Part shown: piece by piece, positions 4,477-10,103 of the stretch
Layout: every line of letters starts with the position of its first letter
How positions within the stretch are numbered: position 1 is the stretch's first letter
Origin: Flavobacteriaceae bacterium
GTDB lineage: Bacteria > Bacteroidota > Bacteroidia > Flavobacteriales > Flavobacteriaceae
NCBI GenBank assembly: GCA_016780435.1
Contig: JADHLU010000022.1
Coordinates: 1 to 10,103 of the forward strand
Direction of reading: 5' to 3'
Length of the DNA stretch: 10,103 nucleotides
Program-made: the position numbers and the translations under genes
Notes under the pieces: model-generated
The model's input: the letters and a program-made list of their open reading frames with translations, nothing else
Told to the model about the DNA's origin: nothing
Database searches by the model: none

Positions 4477-4613
4477 ATCATTATTTGATTGAAATTTTCT
4501 CGAAAATAATTCTTTCTGCATCTAAACCTTCAACATAACCTCCGAGTTATCAAATAATTATAAACTTGTTAAAATTGTGTGCCTTGAACCACTAATGCCT
4601 TAACTCTTTTGGG

Positions 4614-4646
4614 TTTTCTTTTATAATGGCATAAGTTCTATTTTTG
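4614..4646 (+). promoter_or_regulatory. Candidate promoter of the purM operon
   Basis: TATTTTTG (4639-4646) matches the Bacteroidota -7 consensus TAnnTTTG. A TTTTC at 4614-4618 stands 20 bp upstream in place of TTTTG. The ATG is at 4661, so the untranslated leader would be about 10 bases or less. Confidence 0.45.
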
Positions 4647-4660
4647 CGCAAACGATCTTC

Positions 4661-5842
4661 ATGACCACTTCAGATTCTAATAGATACGCTCAGCGCGGAG
4701 TCTCGGCTTCAAAAAAAGACGTGCATGAGGCTATCGCGAATGTCGACAAGGGCTTGTTTCCTAAAGCCTTTTGCAAGATCGTCGAAGACGCGCTAACTGG
4801 TGATCCCAATTATTGTCTAGTGATGCATGCCGACGGAGCCGGAACGAAGTCTTCACTGGCCTACATCTATTGGAAGGAGACCGGTGATCTCTCGGTTTGG
4901 AAGGGTATAGCACAAGATGCGCTAGTCATGAACCTAGATGACCTGATTTGTGTTGGGGCTACCGATCGCATCATGCTGTCTTCTACCATAGGGCGCAACG
5001 CGCGATTGATTCCGAAAGAAGTCATCAGAGCACTTATTGAAGGCACCGAAGAGCTTGTAGCTTCGTTGAAGGCCTACGGAATCGACATTCATACTACCGG
5101 AGGCGAAACCGCCGACGTGGGCGATCTAGTGCGCACGATCATTGTAGATTCTACGGTAACAGCACGCATGAAGCGCACCGATGTGATCGACAATGCAAAC
5201 ATACAGCCGGGAGACGTGATTGTTGGCTTTGCTTCTTTCGGACAAGCCACTTATGAAGAAGACTATAACGGCGGAATGGGCAGTAATGGCCTAACCTCTG
5301 CTCGTCACGATATGTTTGACAAGAGTCTAGCCGACACCTATCCGGAGAGTTTTGATAATGGCCTTGCTCGAGAGCTAATCTATTCGGGGAAACTAAAGCT
5401 CACCGATGCAGTTGAGGGTTCACCCCTCGATGCCGGAAAGTTGGTGCTTTCGCCTACGCGCACCTATGCCCCCATTGTGAAAGCCATGCTCGAAAGCGTA
5501 GATCGCTCAAAGATACACGGGCTCATTCACTGCAGTGGTGGTGCACAAACCAAGGTGCTTCACTTTGTAGACCAGCTTCACATAATTAAGGATCAACTTT
5601 TTGAAGTGCCCGTGCTCTTTAAAACCATTCAGCAGCAGTCGGCCACCAGCTGGCAAGAGATGTACAAGGTGTTCAACTGCGGTCACCGCCTAGAGGCCTA
5701 TGTATCTCAAGAAATTGCGCAAGAACTCATCGCGATTTCTGAATCTTTTGGCGTGGCTGCCAAGATTATTGGTAGGGTAGAGGCTAGTCACCAGAAGCAG
5801 CTCACCATTGAAAGTGAGTACGGCACCTTCGAGTACCGTTAG
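4661..5842 (+). CDS. purM: Phosphoribosylformylglycinamidine cyclo-ligase (AIR synthase)
   Basis: Closes the imidazole ring in step 5 of de novo purine synthesis, turning FGAM into AIR with ATP. The 393-residue Bacteroidota-type protein is longer and more divergent than the roughly 345-residue E. coli enzyme but keeps its motifs. These are HADGAGTKSSLAY (56-68), NLDDLICVGA (91-100), TTGGETADV (145-153), GMGSNGLTSARH (205-216), HCSGGAQTK (290-298) and MYKVFNCGHRLEAYV (334-348). The first ATG directly precedes a normal N-terminus (MTTSDSNRYAQRGVSASKKD). It is the first gene of a plus-strand run, with prfA starting 54 bp downstream. Other PurM/PurL-superfamily assignments are possible, but the NCG and GGETADV signatures favour PurM. 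Confidence 0.92.
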   Translation: MTTSDSNRYAQRGVSASKKDVHEAIANVDKGLFPKAFCKIVEDALTGDPNYCLVMHADGAGTKSSLAYIYWKETGDLSVWKGIAQDALVMNLDDLICVGATDRIMLSSTIGRNARLIPKEVIRALIEGTEELVASLKAYGIDIHTTGGETADVGDLVRTIIVDSTVTARMKRTDVIDNANIQPGDVIVGFASFGQATYEEDYNGGMGSNGLTSARHDMFDKSLADTYPESFDNGLARELIYSGKLKLTDAVEGSPLDAGKLVLSPTRTYAPIVKAMLESVDRSKIHGLIHCSGGAQTKVLHFVDQLHIIKDQLFEVPVLFKTIQQQSATSWQEMYKVFNCGHRLEAYVSQEIAQELIAISESFGVAAKIIGRVEASHQKQLTIESEYGTFEYR

Positions 5843-5896
5843 CTATCGTCTACAGACCTGAGCAAAAACACTTAATTTCGATTCAATTACTTATCG

Positions 5897-6973
5897 ATGA
5901 TAGATAAACTAAACATTATAAAGCAGCGCTACGATGAAATCGGAGACCTCATCATTCAACCCGATGTGATTACCGATCAGAAACGTTACGTTCAATTAAA
6001 TAAAGAATACACTTCGCTTAAAGCGCTTGTCGCCAAGCGATCAGAATATCTAGAGCTAAAGAACAATTTGGCCGAGGCTGAAGAACTGATTTCTCAGTCT
6101 GACGATGCCGAAATGGTCGAAATGGCGCGCATGCAATTTGATGAGGCCAAGACGAAGTTGCCTTTGGTGGAGGAGCAAATAAAGTTATTGCTCATCCCTA
6201 AAGATCCTGAAGATGAGAAAGATGTGGTTATGGAGATTCGTGCGGGTACGGGCGGAGACGAAGCGAGTATTTTCGCTGGAGACCTCTTTAGAATGTATAC
6301 CAAATACTGCGAGTCAAAAGGGTGGAAGACGAATATCATCGATTTAAACGAAGGAACCAGCGGAGGATTTAAAGAGATCCATTTTGAAGTGAGCGGTCAA
6401 GACGTTTACGGCACACTAAAATTTGAGGCCGGCGTGCACCGCGTGCAGCGCGTGCCCCAAACCGAAACTCAAGGGCGCGTGCACACCAGTGCCGCAACAG
6501 TCATGGTCATACCCGAAGCAGAAGACTTTGACGTGGCCATAGAACAGAAAGACGTGCGTGTAGATTACTTCTGCTCTTCAGGGCCTGGTGGTCAATCGGT
6601 CAACACCACCTATTCGGCGGTGCGCCTTACTCACCTTCCGACCGGTATAGTGGCCCAGTGTCAAGATCAAAAGTCACAGCACAAAAACAAAGAAAAAGCC
6701 TTTAAAGTGTTGCGCTCTAGACTGTACGATTTGGAGCTAGCCAAAAGGCAAGAAGAAGACGCTGCTAAGCGAAATTCTCAGGTGAGCTCAGGCGATAGAT
6801 CGGCAAAAATTCGCACCTACAACTATCCGCAAGGAAGGGTCACTGATCACCGCATTGGCTTAACCCTTTATGACCTCCAAGGAATCATCAACGGAGATAT
6901 TCAACGCATACTCGATGAATTGAGGATGGTAGAGAACACTGAAAAACTCAAAGAAGCCTCTGAAACCATCTAA
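5897..6973 (+). CDS. prfA: Peptide chain release factor 1
   Basis: Reads UAA and UAG stop codons and triggers release of the finished protein. The 358 residues match RF1. The coiled N-terminal domain covers about residues 1-105. [19 protein letters not shown] (116-134) is the class-I RF core signature. The stop-recognition loop [19 protein letters not shown] (181-199) has P187-Q188-T189 in the place of the PxT tripeptide, which marks RF1 rather than RF2 (SPF). The catalytic GGQ is at 231-233 in [11 protein letters not shown], and its glutamine is the normal methylation target. The C-terminus is complete. A TAATTTCG box 22-29 bp before the ATG resembles a -7 element with one mismatch, so a secondary promoter is possible. 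Its TAA is separated from the pyrF start by one base, so the two are translated in tandem. Confidence 0.96.
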   Translation: MIDKLNIIKQRYDEIGDLIIQPDVITDQKRYVQLNKEYTSLKALVAKRSEYLELKNNLAEAEELISQSDDAEMVEMARMQFDEAKTKLPLVEEQIKLLLIPKDPEDEKDVVMEIRAGTGGDEASIFAGDLFRMYTKYCESKGWKTNIIDLNEGTSGGFKEIHFEVSGQDVYGTLKFEAGVHRVQRVPQTETQGRVHTSAATVMVIPEAEDFDVAIEQKDVRVDYFCSSGPGGQSVNTTYSAVRLTHLPTGIVAQCQDQKSQHKNKEKAFKVLRSRLYDLELAKRQEEDAAKRNSQVSSGDRSAKIRTYNYPQGRVTDHRIGLTLYDLQGIINGDIQRILDELRMVENTEKLKEASETI

Positions 6974-6974
6974 T

Positions 6975-7793
6975 ATGAATGCAGCATTTTTAACGAGCGA
7001 GATACGAAAAAAGGGGTCCTTTCTCTGTGTAGGGATTGACCCGGTTATGGAGCTTTTTCCCGATCATCTAAAAGGAAAAAAAGATGCATTGATCCAATTT
7101 TGCACCGCCATTGTTGACGCAACCGCGCCTCACTGCGTCGCCTTTAAGCCAAACCTAGCTTTTTTTGAGGCCTATGGCTTAGCAGGTTGGCAGGCGCTGG
7201 AGCAACTCATCGGCTATATCAAAACAAACTACCCCGATCACTTCACCATAGCTGATGCTAAAAGGGGAGATATCGGAAACACCGCTAAGGCCTATGCCAA
7301 GGCCTTCTTTGAAGTCTTGAATTTCGATGCTATAACGCTCTCACCCTATATGGGGGCCGAAACCATTGAGCCCTTTTTGGCCTATCAAGACAAGATGGCC
7401 ATAGTGCTTGCATTGACCTCAAACAAAGGCGCGTTTGATTTCCAATGGAACGAAGACCACCAGGGGCAGCATTTGGTTGAGAAGGTGGTGGCCAAGACTC
7501 AACAGCTCGCTTCGAGTGACCGCATCATGTATGTGGTGGGTGCCACTCAAGACGCACAAATTAGAGCGCTACGGGCACTGGCCCCGGATTCTTTCTTCTT
7601 GATGCCGGGCATAGGCGCACAGGGCGGATCACTCACGGCCGCCTTTGATGCCGCGAAAACCAAAGAGGTGGGCTTAATCGTAAATTCCTCTAGGGGGATT
7701 ATTTACGCCTCTTCTAGAACAGATTTTGCCGAGGTAGCTGCCAAAGAGGCGCAAAGCTTGCAGCAACAAATGCAAACATTACTGTATATTTAA
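6975..7793 (+). CDS. pyrF: Orotidine 5'-phosphate decarboxylase, type 2
   Basis: Decarboxylates OMP to UMP, the last step of de novo pyrimidine synthesis. The 272-residue length and N-terminus fit the long (type 2) subfamily. Visible motifs on the TIM barrel are FLCVGIDP (16-23), FKPNLAFFEAYG (57-68), the catalytic DAKRGDIGNTAKAY (94-107, with D94, K96 and D99), TLSPYMG (121-127), PGIGAQGG (211-218) and the phosphate-binding NSSRGI (237-242, R240). All catalytic residues are present. It starts one base after the prfA stop and is followed three bases later by the hydrolase gene, so it is in the middle of an operon. Confidence 0.96.
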   Translation: MNAAFLTSEIRKKGSFLCVGIDPVMELFPDHLKGKKDALIQFCTAIVDATAPHCVAFKPNLAFFEAYGLAGWQALEQLIGYIKTNYPDHFTIADAKRGDIGNTAKAYAKAFFEVLNFDAITLSPYMGAETIEPFLAYQDKMAIVLALTSNKGAFDFQWNEDHQGQHLVEKVVAKTQQLASSDRIMYVVGATQDAQIRALRALAPDSFFLMPGIGAQGGSLTAAFDAAKTKEVGLIVNSSRGIIYASSRTDFAEVAAKEAQSLQQQMQTLLYI

Positions 7794-7796
7794 GAA

Positions 7797-8582
7797 ATGC
7801 TTCACTACACCACCTACACTCATGCCCAGTCAGATCAATGGGTCACCTTCGTTCACGGCGCTGGAGGTAGTTCGACTATTTGGTTCAAACAGATTCGCGA
7901 TTTTAAGAAGCATTTTAATGTGTTATTACTCGATTTAAGGGGGCACGGAGATTCTAAAATTTCTCTTACACAGGCCTTTAATAGCAAGTACACCTTTAAT
8001 TCTATAGCCGACGACATCATTGAGGTGCTCGATTTTTTGGCCATTGATCGCTCGCACTTCGTAGGTATTTCGCTGGGCACTATTCTCATTCGAAACTTAG
8101 CCGATCGCTATCCCGGGCGCGTGCAATCTATGGTACTAGGCGGAGCTATTGTAAAGCTTGACGTGCGCTCACGCCTCTTGATTCATCTAGGAAATGCATT
8201 TAAATCGGTGGTTCCATACATTTGGTTGTACCGCTTTTTTGCCTTTGTGATCATGCCGAATAAGAATCACAAAGAGTCGCGGCACCTATTTGTGCGCGAG
8301 GCGAAGAAACTCTACCAAAAAGAATTTCTGAAGTGGTTTAAGCTAACGGCAGAACTGAACCCGCTTCTGCGCCTTTACCGCAGCGTAAATGTGGATATTC
8401 CAACGTTATACGTGATGGGTGAAGAAGACTACCTCTTTTTACCGCCCATTCGGGAGCTCCTAAAACATCAAATGAATGCCACGCTAGAGGTAGTGGCCTG
8501 TTGTGGGCATGTGGTGAATGTAGAGCAGCCCGTTGTATTTAACGCAACCACCTTAGGTTTTCTAAAAAACCGAACTAATTAA
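7797..8582 (+). CDS. Alpha/beta-hydrolase of unknown substrate
   Basis: A 261-residue alpha/beta-hydrolase-fold protein with a complete catalytic set. The oxyanion loop is HGAGGSSTIW (20-29). The strand-turn LLLDLRGHGDS (43-53) follows. The nucleophile elbow is G90-I-S92-L-G94. The acid is D211 in MGEEDYLF (207-214). The histidine is H238 in CCGHVVNVEQP (235-245). A helical lid covers about residues 120-190. These features suit esterases, lactonases and related enzymes, and the sequence does not say which. The start lies three bases after the pyrF stop, so it is probably cotranscribed with purM-prfA-pyrF without an obvious metabolic link. Its 3' end overlaps the convergent 124-aa gene by 8 bp. 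Confidence 0.88.
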   Translation: MLHYTTYTHAQSDQWVTFVHGAGGSSTIWFKQIRDFKKHFNVLLLDLRGHGDSKISLTQAFNSKYTFNSIADDIIEVLDFLAIDRSHFVGISLGTILIRNLADRYPGRVQSMVLGGAIVKLDVRSRLLIHLGNAFKSVVPYIWLYRFFAFVIMPNKNHKESRHLFVREAKKLYQKEFLKWFKLTAELNPLLRLYRSVNVDIPTLYVMGEEDYLFLPPIRELLKHQMNATLEVVACCGHVVNVEQPVVFNATTLGFLKNRTN

Positions 8583-8949
8583 GCTGAGCACGCCACTGGT
8601 TATAGTTAGCCAGTAGCAGTCGTCTATACAGGCGCAATGCGCGTTTAGAGAGCTGCAGATACTCTTTGTTTATCGCGTGGTCGTATTCAAGCCCTCTGAG
8701 ATAAGACTGAAGGTTTTTAGCCAGTATCATGGCTAAACGAATGAGTGAAAAATGCTGCTTTAACGAGGCGTGATCGTAGAGTGCATTATAGACACTGTGC
8801 TTTAGTAGTATAGAATCTTCGATGATCTGGTGGGTGATCTCTGAGGTCAGCGCATTAGGCCTTTGGGTGTTTTCATCAGAAAAGCGTACGCGCTCGGTAA
8901 TCTCACAAAGTGAGAGCGTGTCTTGGTAAAATTTTTCTGATAACAACAT
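8575..8949 (-). CDS. Hypothetical helical protein (124 aa)
   Basis: I do not recognise this gene. ATG (8947-8949) to TAG (8575-8577), 124 codons. The translation is almost entirely helix-forming, with no signal peptide, no membrane span and no cysteine cluster (one Cys at residue 15). Leu, His and Tyr are abundant, and the C-terminal third is rich in Arg/Leu (LSKRALRLYRRLLLANYNQW). It fills the only space between the hydrolase and the Lrp-type gene and is divergent from the latter, with a typical promoter-sized gap of 107 bp, which argues that it is real. It overlaps the hydrolase by 8 bp tail to tail. No terminator lies between the two convergent genes. Confidence 0.65.
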   Translation of the reverse strand: MLLSEKFYQDTLSLCEITERVRFSDENTQRPNALTSEITHQIIEDSILLKHSVYNALYDHASLKQHFSLIRLAMILAKNLQSYLRGLEYDHAINKEYLQLSKRALRLYRRLLLANYNQWRAQLN

Positions 8950-9013
8950 GATCCGAAATTAATCGAAGACAAGAACACAGAAATAAAATAATTAAGGTAA
9001 TATTATATATTTA

Positions 9014-9059
9014 CATTAATAAATAAAGTTTTTTAGTTAAATAAAACTAATTATTAATG
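9014..9059. promoter_or_regulatory. Large AT-rich dyad over the Lrp-type gene start
   Basis: CATTAATAA (9014-9022) is the exact inverse of TTATTAATG (9051-9059), whose last three bases are the start codon. AGTTTT (9027-9032) mirrors AAAACT (9043-9048). A competing inner dyad, TTAGTT-N6-AACTAA (9033-9050), lies within. Lrp/AsnC proteins often bind AT-rich dyads in their own promoters, so autoregulation is plausible. Confidence 0.5.
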
Positions 9060-9494
9060 ATAGATCGAATCGACCAGCGGCTTATTCAATTACTTCAACA
9101 AAATGCGCGTATTTCATTCACTAAAATGGGGGCCGAAGTGGGCCTGAGTTCGGCAGCGGTTGCCGATCGGGTGCGAAAGCTAGAAGATGAAGGCGTCATT
9201 CTTGGATACAGTATTCAACTAGATCCTACTTTACTGGGTCACCCTCTTCACGCCATTATTCACTTAAGGGCATTTGTGGGTATGCTAAAGCCCTTTCTCG
9301 CCCGAGTGCCCTCGTTGAAAGAAATTCGAAATTGTTACCGCGTAACCGGAAATGAAAACATCATCATGGAGGTGGTATTGACCGATCAAAAGCACCTTGA
9401 GAAGCTCATAGATTTACTAATTTCGTACGGAGAAACCCGCACCCACATTGTGCTTTCCCAAGTTATACGCGATGCGCCTATTCACGCTGTTTAG
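9057..9494 (+). CDS. Lrp/AsnC-family transcriptional regulator
   Basis: 145 residues with the standard two-part layout. The N-terminal AsnC-type helix-turn-helix (1-60) begins IDRIDQRLIQLLQQNAR, with ARISFTKMGAEVGLSSAAVADRVRKLEDEG as helices 2-3 and the wing. The C-terminal RAM ligand-sensing/oligomerisation domain (about 62-142) carries YRVTGNENIIMEVV in place of the usual 'TGxyDlll.v' strand, so its ligand preference may differ from classic amino-acid sensors. The start is the ATG inside the long dyad at 9014-9059, which suggests self-regulation. It overlaps the start of the downstream lipoprotein gene by 23 bp, so the two are probably translated together. The effector and target genes cannot be inferred. 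Confidence 0.93.
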   Translation: MIDRIDQRLIQLLQQNARISFTKMGAEVGLSSAAVADRVRKLEDEGVILGYSIQLDPTLLGHPLHAIIHLRAFVGMLKPFLARVPSLKEIRNCYRVTGNENIIMEVVLTDQKHLEKLIDLLISYGETRTHIVLSQVIRDAPIHAV

Positions 9495-10103
9495 TTTACT
9501 TCTACTCTTGGCATCTTGTGCAGAGAAACGCTATCACGAAGACCAAACAAGCGTTGATCTAGATACGGTGCCCCTGGCTTTGCGAGAGTCCTACAAGTGG
9601 CAATTGGCTAAAAATGAAACTTTTAAAGGGTCAGAAAGTCCGCTTAGGCCCAAAGAGAAAACGGCCTTCAAGCGTTTATCCTTTTTTACACCCGACACCT
9701 CTTTTTTGGTGAATGCGCGATTTGAGCTAGAACTTGAGCCTAAGGCCTTTGATATGCCTACAACCGCTAATTCGTTCACCAAAGAGGTGGTCTACGGTCG
9801 GCTCTATTTCAGCTTAAAAGGTGTACCGCAAGTCTTAGAAGTGTACCGGGCCCATGAGGCGCAAGACGATTACCTTTTTTTGCCCTTTTTTGATAAAACG
9901 AGTGGGGTAAGTACCTACGGGGGCGGAAGGTACATCGACCTGAGCTATCCGCTGGCAGATTCAGTGCTCATTGATTTTAATAAAGCTTATAATCCGTACT
10001 GTGCCTATAATCCGAAGTATGCATGTGCGCTGGTTCCGGCTGTTAATACGCTTTCAGTTGCCGTAGAGGCTGGTGAGAAGCGATTTGATATGATATTTAA
10101 GTA
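9472..10103 (+). CDS. DUF1684-type lipoprotein (partial, runs off the right edge)
   Basis: An open frame of 210 codons from the ATG at 9472 to the window end, with no stop seen. It starts MRLFTLFSLLLLLASC, a short lipoprotein signal with a lipobox (LASC) and the lipidated cysteine at residue 16, so the protein is probably anchored in a membrane. The body has the marks of the DUF1684 family. These are LPFFDKTSGVSTYGGGRYIDL (about 137-157), with the family's F-D-x-T-x-G...TYxxGRY pattern, and IDFNKAYNPYCAYNPKYACA (167-186), with C177 and C185, followed by VNTLSVAVEAGEK. The typical ending of the family lies near the last visible codon, so little is missing. Its function is unknown. The start lies inside the Lrp-type gene (23-bp overlap), pointing to joint transcription. 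Confidence 0.88.
   Translation, partial: MRLFTLFSLLLLLASCAEKRYHEDQTSVDLDTVPLALRESYKWQLAKNETFKGSESPLRPKEKTAFKRLSFFTPDTSFLVNARFELELEPKAFDMPTTANSFTKEVVYGRLYFSLKGVPQVLEVYRAHEAQDDYLFLPFFDKTSGVSTYGGGRYIDLSYPLADSVLIDFNKAYNPYCAYNPKYACALVPAVNTLSVAVEAGEKRFDMIFK

Noticed and set aside
4477..4521. 15-codon N-terminal extension of glutamine synthetase
   Set aside because: The extra residues do not resemble the family, and the ATG at 4474-4476 gives the usual N-terminus MSKAKLEYIWLDG.
7936..7943. TTAAGGGG octamer in the hydrolase gene
   Set aside because: It is an isolated copy encoding the conserved LRGHG turn, explained by coding and not part of the 1123-1792 cluster.

Overview
The window looks like a piece of a Bacteroidota chromosome, most likely from the order Flavobacteriales. 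The support is the short type-II glutamine synthetase, the Bacteroidota-type PurM and PrfA, the purM-prfA-pyrF gene order, a promoter of the TTTTG / 19-bp spacer / TAnnTTTG class in front of the tRNA, and the lack of strong Shine-Dalgarno sequences. No species can be named from the sequence alone.

The window falls into two parts that meet at a tRNA-Arg(ACG) gene (2114-2187, minus strand). Left of the tRNA (1 to about 2050) is an AT-rich accessory region. It holds two oppositely oriented gene remnants that overlap head to head (18-218 and 145-402), a small two-helix membrane protein (473-775), and a 58-residue ribbon-helix-helix or MobC-like DNA-binding protein (1092-1268). Long stretches without genes carry many hairpins, a recurring TTAAGGGG octamer, a 13-bp direct repeat, an interleaved (pseudoknot-order) inverted-repeat pair, and TGTGTCAA repeats just before a terminator. 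The 3' end of the tRNA faces this region, which is the usual place for an integrated element. Its far end, any integrase and the second att copy are not in the window.

Right of the tRNA is ordinary core genome with higher GC. A 51-residue conserved-looking small protein (2273-2428, minus) is divergent from a Ca2+/Na+ (CaCA) antiporter (2478-3413). A bidirectional terminator separates the antiporter from convergent glnA (3466-4476, minus). Divergent from glnA is a tight run of purM, prfA, pyrF and an alpha/beta hydrolase (4661-8582). These cover purine ring closure, stop-codon release and the last step of UMP synthesis, plus an uncharacterised hydrolase. An unrecognised 124-residue helical protein (8575-8949, minus) overlaps the hydrolase tail to tail. 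A short AT-rich gap with a large dyad separates it from an Lrp/AsnC regulator (9057-9494). That gene overlaps a DUF1684-type lipoprotein by 23 bp, and the lipoprotein runs off the right end of the window.

The most interesting area is 780-1970. It is structured, mostly non-coding DNA around a small DNA-binding protein gene, and it fits a mobile-element control, mobilisation or attachment region. No complete new system can be demonstrated from the window.
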